Shown: piece after piece, positions 55,801 to 64,000 of the stretch
Layout of the letters: each line of letters opens with the position of its first letter
Numbering within the stretch: the stretch's first letter is position 1
Source of the DNA: Choanephora cucurbitarum
Lineage: Eukaryota > Mucoromycota > Mucoromycetes > Mucorales > Choanephoraceae
Direction of reading: 5' to 3'
DNA: 64,000 nucleotides
NCBI GenBank assembly: GCA_025331435.1
Contig: JAIWNI010000062.1
Coordinates: forward strand, 1 to 64,000
The notes under the pieces: generated by a model
The model's input: only the letters and a program-made list of their open reading frames with translations
Told to the model about the DNA's origin: nothing
The model's database searches: none
Position numbers and translations under genes: made by a program

Positions 55801-57456
55801 TGTAGAACCAGTATCCACCAGAGCTTCCTCTTCACCAGATTCAGTCTTGACCCGGACCTTGAAACGGCGTCGACTATAATCAAGTGATTTTTCAACTTCG
55901 GCGTTATTGTTTTGCAAGAAGTGTGAAAAAATGTTAGTATCGGTTTCCTTATAGTTTTCGTTGTTAACTTCCCTTTTCGAGCCTTGAGATGCTTGGTGAT
56001 TTTGGCCTTGTTGATGATTTCCATAAGTTTTCTTCTGTACACGACAGTCTTTCTTCATGTGACCAATCTTGTTACACCTGAAGCAGCGGAGAGTCTTAAA
56101 GTCGCGATTTCTGACCTGAGTAAATTTCTTTTGATAGTTTTGACTTTCTACCCCTTCTTCTTTCTTTTGTTCACTGAGGCTAGGATATACCGGAGAGTAT
56201 GTTGTCTTATTCTCCACTTGAGTTATTATATCTGTTTCCACCTCAATACAAATGTTTACTGCTTCGCTATAAGTGCTTGGTCCACGATAAATAATCGCCC
56301 TCGTCATTTCCGGATTCACAGCATTTTTCAAGTACCCTATGAGTTGCCTTTCGGCAAAGACCTCAGCGCGACGAGCCACTTCCCGAAAGTATTGGGCGAA
56401 TACCACCATTCGCATCTTTCCTTGTTTCATTTTCTTGAGTTCATTCAATGCTGATTCCACCGTATCTTCGCCGCCACCAAAATATTTGACAAACGCCTTC
56501 TCCAACTTGGACCAGTCCTTCTTTACTTCAGGGAGCAGATATGTATACCAGGATAGGGCTGGGCCCTTAAACCGTACCCGCAGGTCTTCAAGTTTCTCAT
56601 TCTCCGTAAACATCAGATGAGTACACACACTCTTATATTCTGCCAGCCAGTCTCTTGCTTCCTGAATTGTACCATTCGAGAAGGTAGGTGGGCGAACCCG
56701 TCTCCTACGCTCTCTAATTTCTTCGTGATCCACCTTAACAGACATTTTACCTTCTTCATGCATCAACGTACTTGTTATTTTCTTGCCGTGTCGCCACTGT
56801 TCACTCTCTTTCTTGAGTTCCATAATCCTTGCCCTGAGTTCTTGAATGGTAGCATCCCGAGGGTCAGTGCCTTGAGTTGCATTCGGCGACAAAGCATCCA
56901 GAATTGTTTGCACCAATTCTTGAGGAAATCCCAAATCTTCACACGTCGCCAAGGTAGGCCATTGGAAATCCTTCACCAAGGTAACCAAGTTCGTTTTAGC
57001 CGTCTGCTGAAACCACAACAGCCGGTCCTTGATATATTCCCTAGCCGGATTGACATGGTTATCCATTTCCCCAATGGTTGCTTGTAGAGCTTCATATTGT
57101 TGAGATTGCTCTTCAATGATGATTGTCAGTGTTTCTCGAGCTTGTGGAGGAATTGCATCCAATGTAGACACAATGTTTTGAATCCGGTAGTATTTCTCTT
57201 GTGCCTCCTGCACGCGGAGATCTCTCCCCCCATTGACATAAGCCAATATATCCTCGTAAATGTACTTACAGTATTGAAACCACTGGAGCATTGTATCTTC
57301 ATCCGGAACTGACTGAGCCTCATCCCCCCCTTCAGACATAGGGGCCACACCCGAACGAACAGAACCAAAAGCCTGAAGAACCGAGCCCACAGGAGACTCA
57401 ACTGCTGAAGTTTGACCAACAGTCGAGGAAGATGCAACAAAGGAATTCGATGCCAT
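52879..57456 (-). CDS. Gag-Pol polyprotein of LTR element B
   Basis: The frame is 1525 aa from ATG 57456. The frame is open further upstream into the 5' LTR, but 57456 is the first ATG after the primer-binding site. Gag includes a capsid-like domain (about 270-370) and a zinc knuckle CFRCNKIGHMKKDC near 457. The protease has ALVDTGSTMC near 543. The RT has FCVDYRGLNKLTVKDKYPLP, FTCMPFGVVNGPS and catalytic YLDD near 832. RNase H has DIHCDASNYGLG near 980. The integrase has an HHCC finger (H-x-H...C-x2-C), ASDIAVLPE, ITDNGSNY (about 1292) and VERINR (about 1327), with D-35-E spacing. There is no chromodomain. The enzyme is related to, but clearly different from, that of element A. No stop or frameshift was found. 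Confidence 0.93.
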   Translation of the reverse strand: MASNSFVASSSTVGQTSAVESPVGSVLQAFGSVRSGVAPMSEGGDEAQSVPDEDTMLQWFQYCKYIYEDILAYVNGGRDLRVQEAQEKYYRIQNIVSTLDAIPPQARETLTIIIEEQSQQYEALQATIGEMDNHVNPAREYIKDRLLWFQQTAKTNLVTLVKDFQWPTLATCEDLGFPQELVQTILDALSPNATQGTDPRDATIQELRARIMELKKESEQWRHGKKITSTLMHEEGKMSVKVDHEEIRERRRRVRPPTFSNGTIQEARDWLAEYKSVCTHLMFTENEKLEDLRVRFKGPALSWYTYLLPEVKKDWSKLEKAFVKYFGGGEDTVESALNELKKMKQGKMRMVVFAQYFREVARRAEVFAERQLIGYLKNAVNPEMTRAIIYRGPSTYSEAVNICIEVETDIITQVENKTTYSPVYPSLSEQKKEEGVESQNYQKKFTQVRNRDFKTLRCFRCNKIGHMKKDCRVQKKTYGNHQQGQNHQASQGSKREVNNENYKETDTNIFSHFLQNNNAEVEKSLDYSRRRFKVRVKTESGEEEALVDTGSTMCSIAEKDAERLELERYTCPTEVIRYGNSTTQVTSDKAILRFWLEDGSKTEAHLYVVKKQNEGIILGMDWMIQEDIVLHPSSKSVRREVKCNAHEPVVEALLNTYVKITEIPEEQSITTAPYKHRIDTGDALPCVMRDYRRSEVENQAIAREVQDMLKKKVIVSSNSDWCSPVVLIKKPDGSYRFCVDYRGLNKLTVKDKYPLPRISELLDRLHGSFCFSTIDLKSGYWQLPLDERDAKKTAFVANGSLYQFTCMPFGVVNGPSSFMRFMHIVLRGVPRTMVYLDDIIIYSKDEQQHVEDLERVMKKLQDYNLKISVKKCQFFKQEVKFLGFLVSQEGIRSDPEKVAVVKTWPVPVTVRQLMRFLGFCAFYHKFIQDLSTVARPLYQLLKKDEDFGWTDDADKAFNILKKRITQLPCLAYPNPSLPYDIHCDASNYGLGAVLVQAGRPVSFASRTLTPAEQNYHTTEKECLAIVWALDYFHPYVYGADFTVYTDHSALKSILSTKTPKGRIARWIMALQSYHFNVVHKKGILNQDADALSRLSQDSQNPESITVDTFKALQLQDPECQALLREGVKAPNVWKNGVLARSMDDKTVVPRIPRALVAMVLKHAHEGVTGGHFGVVKTLAKAQETGWWPSMRQDTETWVKHCEACQRKKIRTDSTAAPMKPISPHYLGEIWASDIAVLPESKQGNKYLLVFMEYLSKWVITAALPSFDTDHVVPVLLFEVVLKLGVPGRLITDNGSNYVSEAMVQVCRRLGIRRSLTSVEHPQTDGLVERINRTLKTSLAICVDQNPAEWDQHLPFVTFAYNTAVQSSTGFSPFEVLFGRKAKIPLLPDLGLPMGRTYETEPWAVYLHNHLPLIHGKVLKNIERAQIRQKRAYNFGKRVKKVYQIGDLVAKKNLEKMPFPKERWSGPWEIIDRNNEEGTSYKIKNCADPKKTTTANVKYMRPWYLQDRQEDLVSSSKGGDDVTRLD

Positions 57457-57474
57457 GATAGTTCTCCACCACTG

Positions 57475-57696
57475 TGACGTTATTCTGAGTATGAAGTAGA
57501 TAAAAGATAACAAAGAGAAAAATCTAGTAATTGAAAGATTGGATCCCCTTTATTCATATATGTTTTCGTTTGTATTTATATCTTTTCTTCAATATTTATA
57601 ACATGATAATTATTCTTGATATTTGTCTTGATCTTGATATTTTTGTAAGGTGATCTTTCTTGAGTCGAATCGGATGTTCAATCTAAGCGCGTCACA
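57475..57696 (-). repeat. 5' LTR of element B
   Basis: A 222-bp repeat identical to 52676-52897. Its outer end is 100 bp upstream of the GET2-like start codon, on the opposite strand. Confidence 0.92.
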
Positions 57697-57796
57697 TATT
57701 GTCAGTTACAAAAGGTCCATTTATTTGTTACTCAAAAATAACACATAATTTTTTTTTCCTTTATAATAATATTTTTTTTTAAAAAAAAACACGTCT

Positions 57797-58682
57797 ATGG
57801 GTGAATTAACAGAACAAGAGAAGCTAGAAAGACGTAGACAGAAACGTCAACAACGTATTTTGAATGCAGGCGAAAGTCGTCTTCATAAGATTACTGGCAC
57901 TGCGTTTCGTAAGTCCTTTTGCATAGAGTGATTTCTTTTTTTTTGTACTCACATAATCGTTTAGCCCATCGCGCTTCACCTACACCTTCACCTTCTGTAT
58001 CATCAGAACCCACCACTGCACGTAAAGTAGATGAAGATCCAAGTGAAGATCTTGGTGCACCTCAACCTCTATTTGAGAATCTGATGGGATCCAATGCTGC
58101 TGCTACCCTCTTGGGTAATGACACACCTCCCTTTCCTTTCAACCTGGAACAAAAACAAGGACAGGAACAGGCATTCAACCCAGCTAGCCTGTTTGCTGCA
58201 CTTAACGCACAGGCCTCAGAACCCACAGTGGAGCGAGACATCACAGCTTCTTATTGGAATGGACTTCATCTCATCATGATGATTTTATTGGGCTGTTATG
58301 CTGTCTACCAAGAATGTAAGATAGGCAGAGAGACATTCAGTACTTTACTCTATCATGCACCCACTTTCTATTCTAGTCATATGGTAACTATCGCCTACAA
58401 CACACACATATATATATATTGATAAAAATCATTTTATAGTCTCTCTTTTGGTATTTTGTGACAATTGAGTTAGGATTACAGTCTGCTCGTATGTTTTACC
58501 ACAAAGGCAGTATGCCATCCAACTCAACATGGGCTCAATTGGCTACTCAATTGCCACATCCTATAGGCACTATAGCCACTGTCTTTATGCGGTATCGACT
58601 AATCTTTTCTTGTCTTGTGCAAGATATCTCTATCTTGATCTTTATTGTTGGAATGGCACAAGTCATTCTGAATGTATTATAA
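57797..58682 (+). CDS. Get2/CAMLG-like receptor for tail-anchored protein insertion
   Basis: Three exons, 57797-57908, 57965-58383 and 58440-58682, give 257 aa. The N-terminus is cytosolic and strongly basic (LERRRQKRQQRILNAGESRL), the Get3/TRC40-docking feature of Get2. A long flexible Pro/Ser-rich linker follows. Three hydrophobic segments occupy the second half: NGLHLIMMILLGCYAVYQ, LFWYFVTIEL with the following residues, and the C-terminal DISILIFIVGMAQVIL. In yeast, Get2 with Get1 forms the ER membrane insertase that receives tail-anchored proteins from Get3. Overall identity is low in this family, so the call rests on the RRR...GESRL start and topology. LTR element B lies directly upstream. 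The stop codon lies 6 bp from the stop of the next, convergent gene. Confidence 0.8.
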
Positions 58683-58688
58683 AAAAAA

Positions 58689-59140
58689 TTATGCTGAATT
58701 AAACACTTGATCTACAATCACACTGGATTGAACGCGGGGAATATCAATGACTTTTTGGCTGCCATTGGCTATCATACAGAAGAATGAGTGATATGCTATG
58801 GTGTATGTAGTATTATGTATTTTTTTTTTACCGAAATGAATGGCTACAGTAGGCTTTGTAGAGGCATCTAATGATTTGTTGACAACATATTCGACATGAG
58901 GGTTATTGTATTGAATTCGAGGAAGGTTTTCATGTAAGAAATGTCTAGTAGGATGAGTTAGAGTCTGTCTGTAAGTTATTCTAAACATGAGCTTTACTTG
59001 GCACCAGCACTTTCATTCTTGCCCTTGATGGCCATGGTGAGAGCGATCTTGGTGATGTTGGAAGGTAAGGCAGAAGCACCTGGTCCTGAAGTCAAGTGCT
59101 TAAGGATCTCGCGTGTTGATTTAGCTGCTCTTAATGACAT
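58689..59140 (-). CDS. Mitochondrial ribosomal protein, L51/S25/CI-B8 fold (mL61/mS25-like)
   Basis: Three exons on the minus strand, 59140-58998, 58944-58832 and 58768-58689, give 111 aa. The joined sequence has the thioredoxin-like L51/S25/CI-B8 pattern. A basic N-terminus contains LTSGPGASALPSNI, followed by the strand KIALTMAIK. The hallmark G-A-[KR]-x-F...NLPRI-[KQ]-x-NP reads as SAGAKHFLHENLPRIQYNNP, and the C-terminal strand is VAIHFANGSQKVIDIP. This fold is found in mitochondrial ribosomal proteins (mL43, mS25, mL61/Mrp49) and in complex I subunit NDUFA2. The GPGA...LP start favours a mitoribosomal protein. The first splice acceptor was chosen at CTACTAG (58945) over a nearer site because it restores the conserved GAKHFLHENLP. 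Confidence 0.8.
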
Positions 59141-59919
59141 GGTGATCAATCAAATCTCGAAAAAAAAATTAAAAATCAAGTGAGACAGGGGGACTTTACT
59201 TTTTTTTTTTTACCACTGATTTTTTTCATTGTCACAATGAGATTTGATTGGTTGGATAAAGTTGCATGAATATGACCGAGAAGCATTGAGTACTGTATTG
59301 TCAAAGGCTTGAACATAAAATACAAATTAGAACCTCTTCAACTTGTTGCCTGTCACTTGTCTCCTTCAATTCCTCGGAATAAGCTGAAATGAGGAAATGC
59401 GGGATTCCTGCCTGTTATCTGGGTTTCTCTAAATCGCTTTGTATGATTAGTTGCTGTTTAAAATGGCTTTCATAATCTAACTCTATTGTTCCTACTCGAT
59501 TTAGAATAAATTTCGAGTGGCTGGAATTCAAAAGCCAACAAAGTTGTCATGGATAAACTACGGCGCATATTGCCATCAATACAGTTTGGCTTTATTTTAA
59601 AAAGGAGCCAAATGGATAAAAATCAGGCTAAAAGGAAAGTAAAAGTATACATTATGATTCTTGGCATGCAACCCCACACTTATGCTACGTAAATGATGCT
59701 GTGCCATGCTTCTTCGGAACAGTCGTTCTTAAATAGGCATTTATTTTTTCATCTTTTTAATTCCTGGTAAGAGGATTATTGCTTGTGGCAAACCAAAAAG
59801 AAAGTTGCGGCTGAGTAATAATCGGCCAATGAAATCCCAGCAAGAGAAAAAATAAAAGGTATTTTAAAATCACGCAAATTGGATTCTGTATACCTTTCTT
59901 CTTCATCTTGTATTATTTT
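59141..59919. other. Intergenic region between divergent genes
   Basis: About 0.8 kb separates the mitoribosomal gene (minus) from the BTB/CAP-Gly gene (plus). No gene is visible. It should contain both promoters. Confidence 0.5.
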
Positions 59920-62438
59920 ATGTTTGAACGCCCCAAAAAGACACTTCAACATTCGCTCTTTACTGCTTTAGAAAATGCTCAAGAATATTTAGCCGATATT
60001 TATTTCGAATACCCCCATGCTACTATTGGGGCACATAAAGGTAAAAGAATAAAAGAAAGAAAAAAAAATGGTTTGGTAACAACAATAAACTAGCTTTATT
60101 GAAAGCACGAGTGCCTCTCTCATTTCAACAAAAATACCTTCCCGACTTATCTGTAAAATCAGTCGATTTAAGCCCTTTTATCCCTTATACCACACTACGC
60201 CAACTACTTCGATTCTGGTACACAGCTACCTTTACACCACCCTTAGACGAAACATCACTTATCTCTTCAGCCGTCAGTGGTCTTTCTGTTTCAGAGGCAT
60301 CAAATACACTTCAGTCCGAAGTAGAATTGAAGGTGAGACAGGAGATTCAACAACTCGAAATCAAGTTGGGTGTCGATTTATTACCAAAAACAGCTTTGGA
60401 TGCAGATCATGACCAGTGGAGAGTGGACTTAAAACGCATGTTAGATGAACATATCTGTACCGATGTCACTCTTAATTTATCTCACCATCCTCACCAGACA
60501 AAATCAGTGCAATCCACTGCTTCTATTCCATCCCATAGATTCCTATTGGCCAGTCAGTCTGCCTATTTCTATTCAGCCTTCTGCACTGAATTCCGTGAAG
60601 CCTCTACTTCTTCTGTTCATTTACCATCCGACTTGTTTTCACCAGACACTCTTCAAGTCATCCTTAATTATTTCTACACAGACCAGTTGATCTTACCCGA
60701 ACTAGACAAATCACTGGCTACTCCTGCCAACCAAAAGAAACATACACTTCGTATCCTACAACGAGTCTATCCTGCAGCTGATTTCCTAGGCCATACTGAG
60801 ACAATCGGTAGAGCCACTTTACTCAAAATGGCTGTAATATGTCATCAGTTCAAATGTGTATGTTCAGAATGTGCTCTCTTGCTACCTTCAATGCTGTTGT
60901 TTGCAGATAAACATGTGAAGTGGGTACCTGAATTAAGAAAAAAGTTGATCACATTGTATGCCGATCCTTTAGATTCATTGGCGCCTTTGTGGTCACAGAA
61001 GCCATTTGCTATCTTAATTCATTCTCTTCAGCCAATCACACGCACGCTTAAAAAACCAGAAGAAAATGACGGTGGTGTTCGAGCGATTTCTGACATCTTT
61101 AACCATACAGCCGATACAGAGACACCCTCTACACTACTGAACGACCTGATTGAACGTACCACAGCCAACATGACTCGTCATAATTCAGTCCGTGCACTTC
61201 ATTCATTACATCTCTGCCTATCGTATTTACGTTCAGCAGATCCTTTACCTACCTGGTCTCAGCCTGTCCTGACCATTCTCAACAGCTTCCTTCAGTCAAA
61301 TGTGCAGATGATTGCCAACAATTTTGATTATTATTGTGTTGAATACCCTATCTTGTTATCCTGTGTAGATGGTATTGGATTTGGCTTTTCAGTTGATTTT
61401 CTGGCTTTTGTCCTTCACCATGTCTTGACAGAAGGTATTCATGATGGAAATGCAGCCATTCTCTACCAAGGTATTGTACGTGACTTGGGTAATCGACAAG
61501 AGATGGTCAAGAATGTGGCTGTAGATGGTGTCCTGATGGACGCACGTACCAAATGTGCTCAGTTCATAGCCAAACGATGGACTTCCATTAAGGCAGAAGA
61601 TGGATTTGCTACAATCGATAAAGAGATATTGCGTATGATTGCAGATGACATCAATGTGCCCATGCGTGCTCTCACCAAGCCTCTTGACAGTGACATCTCT
61701 ACCTTATTTAGCTTTAAACCTCGAAAGACAAAGAAGGAAGAAGCAACCATGAAGCGCATGTCCTTTCCTCTCTCAGAGTCTAAAATCAAACATTCTCTTT
61801 CTGGTTCTTGTTCTGATACAGAAGACAACGTACTCTCTATTTTACGTAATAATAATGGAATGCAACGTCTCCAAGATGACCACTTGACAGATGCCTTACT
61901 ACCCATTGAAGATACCAAACAAGATAACCCTAATCAAGATCCCACAGCCCCTCGACCTACACGCTTACGGTTTTCGTTACCCGATACACCTAGTCGAATA
62001 CGGAATCCACCTCAAAAGGTACACCATAGAAAGAGTCGAAGTAAATCACCTGGAAGTGCCAATAATCGATCCAGATGGAGTCTGAGTGGAGGATACAGTA
62101 CGAGTGATAGCAGTGATGAAGAGACATATGTGAAGGCTGCTGTAGGACATAAAGTAGAGCTTTTAAGACGTCCATTGCCTACTTTGGGTACTATCAAATA
62201 CATTGGCCATGTTGATTTCGCTAAAGGAACATGGGTGGGTGTTGAATTGGAATCAAGATGTAAGTGACTATAGACTTTAAATAGGATACACTGTCTCACA
62301 GCTTTCTTTTCTTTTTATTGATTTATAGTGGGTAATAATGATGGTTCTGTTGATGGAAAGCGCTATTTTGACACATTCCCACAAAGAGGTGTATTTGTTA
62401 AAATAGATGATTTCAAGATTATTTCAGATAAAAAATAG
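59920..62438 (+). CDS. BTB/POZ and CAP-Gly domain protein
   Basis: Three exons, 59920-60040, 60094-62259 and 62329-62438, give 798 aa. The N-terminal 120 residues are helical. A BTB/POZ domain follows (about 165-260), recognisable from CTDVTLNL, IPSHRFLLASQSAYFYSAF and the following VHLPSDLFSPDTLQVILNYF. A long helical region with no clear name occupies about 260-600. The tail has PTRLRFSLPDTPSR, an Arg/Ser-rich stretch and a CAP-Gly domain at the very C-terminus (about 708-790). That domain has VELLRRPLPTLG, FAKGTWVGVELES and the last-exon NNDGSVDGKRYFDT. BTB domains dimerise or recruit cullin-3, and CAP-Gly binds microtubule tails. The combination suggests a microtubule-associated adaptor, which is inference. 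The C-terminal third is paralogous to the protein at 13373. The stop lies 5 bp from that of the convergent acyltransferase gene. Confidence 0.88.
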
Positions 62439-62443
62439 TTGTT

Positions 62444-63693
62444 TTATAGTTTCTTCTTTTGATAATAATAATCCAAAAAAGCCTGTTTATCTGTCATACT
62501 CAGGTTAGTCTTTCTTAACTTAGAGAGGTGGCCTAAACTGGCAATGACTGTATCTGCTGCTGTGTTCTGTAATTCTCCTTGAGATAATGATTTGACAATC
62601 ATGACATTATAAAACTATCATATTTTGTGTATCCATCAGTATACTACTTTATCTTTTCTCTTTTAACTTACTTGAGAACATAGTTGAAAGAAATGCCAAT
62701 AGATAGAACCCACAGTAAAAGTAGGTGGCATGTGGTTATATTCATACCTATAAAAGTCAATGTCTGTCATATTTAGTGTCTGATTATACTTTACTTGAAG
62801 GCCAATAGGTGAATTCGATTTGCACTAAGTTGTAATTGATCCAAGACAGAAGAGAACTTGAGTAAGGCACGACCATTGGTAGTTGTTCCCTCTGGGAAGA
62901 CAACAACGGGTCCCCAGCCTGCTTGTTTTGCCTTTTCAGCTAATTCATCTAATGTATACAGTGTGTCCTGATTCTGTGCTACTTGAGGGGATTGACCCAC
63001 CAATTGAATGGCTTCCCAAAAAGAAATCACTTTGACACGTGGTGTGTCGATAAAGACCTGAGTAAAGACAGGACTGAATCGATAGGCAAGGTAAATGATA
63101 TCTACATAGGATGTCCAGTTGGCTATAATCAAATCACCCTGTTTGACTGAGGTATCTGTGGTGCGATCACGGCTTTTGCGAAGAGAAACAGTCTCTGTCC
63201 TGATATAAAAGAAGCCCATTAAGAACAAGAGTGAACGAAACAAGACAGTAGACAACAGTCGAGTCCAAAGTCTCCTCAAGATTGGAATGGGCGACTAGTA
63301 GAGATAGATAAATTAGTGGGAAGGTATATTACAAGATGTCTAGTTTTTTTTTTCTGTTACCCAAACAAGCCCTAATAGAGGTACAGATACAATGTACATC
63401 AATGATATGCATGAGATCAAAGCAAGCTTAATCAAGCCTTGAAGTGACCCTATTGTTTTATGCACGAAACTCAACAGTGTTTTCAGTAGACTCGTGTCAG
63501 TGCGAGGAGGCTATCAACATAAAAGAGCTTAATTATTTGGTATCGATATTATAAGGAAGTGACTTTACCACAGGGGGCAAAAAAGGCTGAATTCCAGTGC
63601 TTGCATCCTAAGATAGAGAATAGCATAAATATCTTTCCAAAATAGCGTATGAGCGTGTCTGTACTTTACTCTCCACCGTGAAAACTTTTCCAT
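62444..63693 (-). CDS. 1-acylglycerol-3-phosphate acyltransferase-like protein (Loa1/Vps66-like)
   Basis: Six exons on the minus strand, 63693-63670, 63607-63569, 63510-63361, 63294-62795, 62747-62672 and 62614-62444, give 319 aa; the first two exons are only 24 and 39 nt. The N-terminus is short and Pro-rich. Two hydrophobic segments follow, IKLALISCISLMYIVSVPLL and LLSTVLFRSLLFLMGFFY. A PlsC-type acyltransferase domain comes next. Motif I is at IIANWTSYVDIIY and motif III at VFPEGTTTNGRALLKF. The C-terminus, with TDKQAFLDYYYQ, fits the Loa1/Vps66 group, which acylates lysophosphatidic acid at ER and lipid droplets. Motif I normally reads NHxxxxD, but here the His position is Trp. Catalysis is therefore uncertain. 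The family assignment is from motifs and length. Confidence 0.8.
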
Positions 63694-64000
63694 TGTTCAG
63701 AAAAAAAAAACAAAATAAAAAAGGTGCATTGGCCTCAGTCTGTTTAATCGGCTTATACGGAGATTGAAATCAGAAGAGAGATTTCAAATAAAGTGAAAGA
63801 AACAGACGCAAGTTGAAAGGATGGATATAATACCTTATTCAGATTATGCAATGTGAGTTTATCTAACAAAACGGTTAGATACAACAGCTTAGAGGCTCAC
63901 TTCCTTTTCTTTCTGTTACCAGGACTACGCTATCATTGCTAGCTGAGCTTAAATAAGCTGAACATGCAAATCTGTAAATGAGAACAAAAAGGTGTAGATA
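63694..64000. other. Upstream region of the acyltransferase gene
   Basis: It contains an A-run at about 63700-63720 just upstream of the start codon. No gene is visible before the window ends. Confidence 0.45.

Larger units (their letters stand above)
52676..57696 (-). mobile_element. Intact Ty3/gypsy-type LTR retrotransposon B
   Basis: Two 222-bp LTRs that I read as identical (52676-52897 and 57475-57696) flank one open Gag-Pol frame on the minus strand. The 5-bp direct repeat TATTG at 52671-52675 and 57697-57701 is a clean target-site duplication. In element orientation the LTR begins TGTGACG and ends CGTCA. A polypurine tract, AAAGGAGGGGA, sits immediately before the 3' LTR. A primer-binding-like TGGTGGAGAAC begins 3 nt inside the 5' LTR. 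The insertion is recent by these signs. Confidence 0.95.

Noticed and set aside
52674..57473. Longer 224-bp LTR limits for element B with perfect TGTGACG/CGTCACA ends
   Set aside because: These limits leave no 5-bp target duplication. The 222-bp limits give an exact TATTG duplication, and the extra TG is explained by the target site on one side and the pre-PBS bases on the other.
58945..58997. A 29-nt intron in the mitoribosomal protein gene
   Set aside because: The nearer acceptor (CTTACAG) keeps frame but inserts residues in the middle of the conserved GAKHFLHENLP. The 53-nt intron ending CTACTAG restores the family pattern.
45000..63000. A functional lipid or membrane gene cluster
   Set aside because: EHD, YIPF6, Get2-like, lipase and acyltransferase genes are near one another but on mixed strands with unrelated genes between. 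Nothing in the sequence shows co-regulation.
1..64000. tRNA, rRNA and CRISPR arrays
   Set aside because: I looked for T-arm-like GTTCRANYC segments with flanking complementarity and for regularly spaced direct repeats. The few GTTCGAA matches lie in coding sequence or lack pairing arms. By-eye search is weak, and tRNAscan-SE would settle it.

Overview
The window is nuclear DNA of a filamentous fungus, most likely an early-diverging Mucoromycota (Mucorales-type) genome. The basis is AT-rich sequence, short GTAAG...TAG introns (mostly 45-90 nt) in nearly every gene, very tight convergent gene pairs, and relics of LINE C-terminal domains and a GRKIDL-type gene family that I associate with Mucorales. 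The order-level placement is inference. Exon models below were built by hand from splice consensus, reading frame and family conservation. Each multi-exon model given with full coordinates closes to a whole number of codons.

Layout. 1-21.5 kb is mainly host genes: a CLIP-170/Bik1-like CAP-Gly protein (-), an Edc1/PNRC-motif protein (+), the mismatch-repair gene MSH3 (-, nine exons), relics of a Tc1/IS630-type transposase and of a LINE, a second CAP-Gly gene (+), a bHLH factor (-), an acyl-CoA synthetase with a 5-nt microexon (-), a copper-fist transcription factor with a 14-nt exon (+), and a Gln-rich protein (-). 21.5-43.8 kb is a transposon-rich block: a 5'-truncated LINE (-), a near-complete but inactivated LINE (+), a broken gene of a GRKIDL...EFK family, a decayed solo LTR, an intact Ty3/gypsy-type LTR element (-), a TIR-bounded DNA element with a GCM/FLYWCH-like zinc-binding gene, and a partial duplicate of the broken GRKIDL gene. 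43.8-64 kb returns to host genes: a small membrane protein, a Tgl2-like lipase, an EHD/RME-1 GTPase, a YIPF6/Yip4 Golgi protein, a second intact LTR element (-), a Get2-like protein, a mitochondrial ribosomal L51/S25/CI-B8-fold protein, a BTB+CAP-Gly protein and a Loa1/Vps66-like acyltransferase.

Themes. Several 45-64 kb genes serve membranes and lipids (EHD, YIPF6, Get2, lipase, acyltransferase), but they are not arranged as a cluster with evident co-regulation. Three CAP-Gly genes lie in one 60-kb window, and two of them are clear paralogues. Both LTR elements have identical LTRs, short target duplications and one long Gag-Pol frame, so they inserted recently. One sits at the terminus of the TIR element and the other about 100 bp upstream of the GET2-like start codon.
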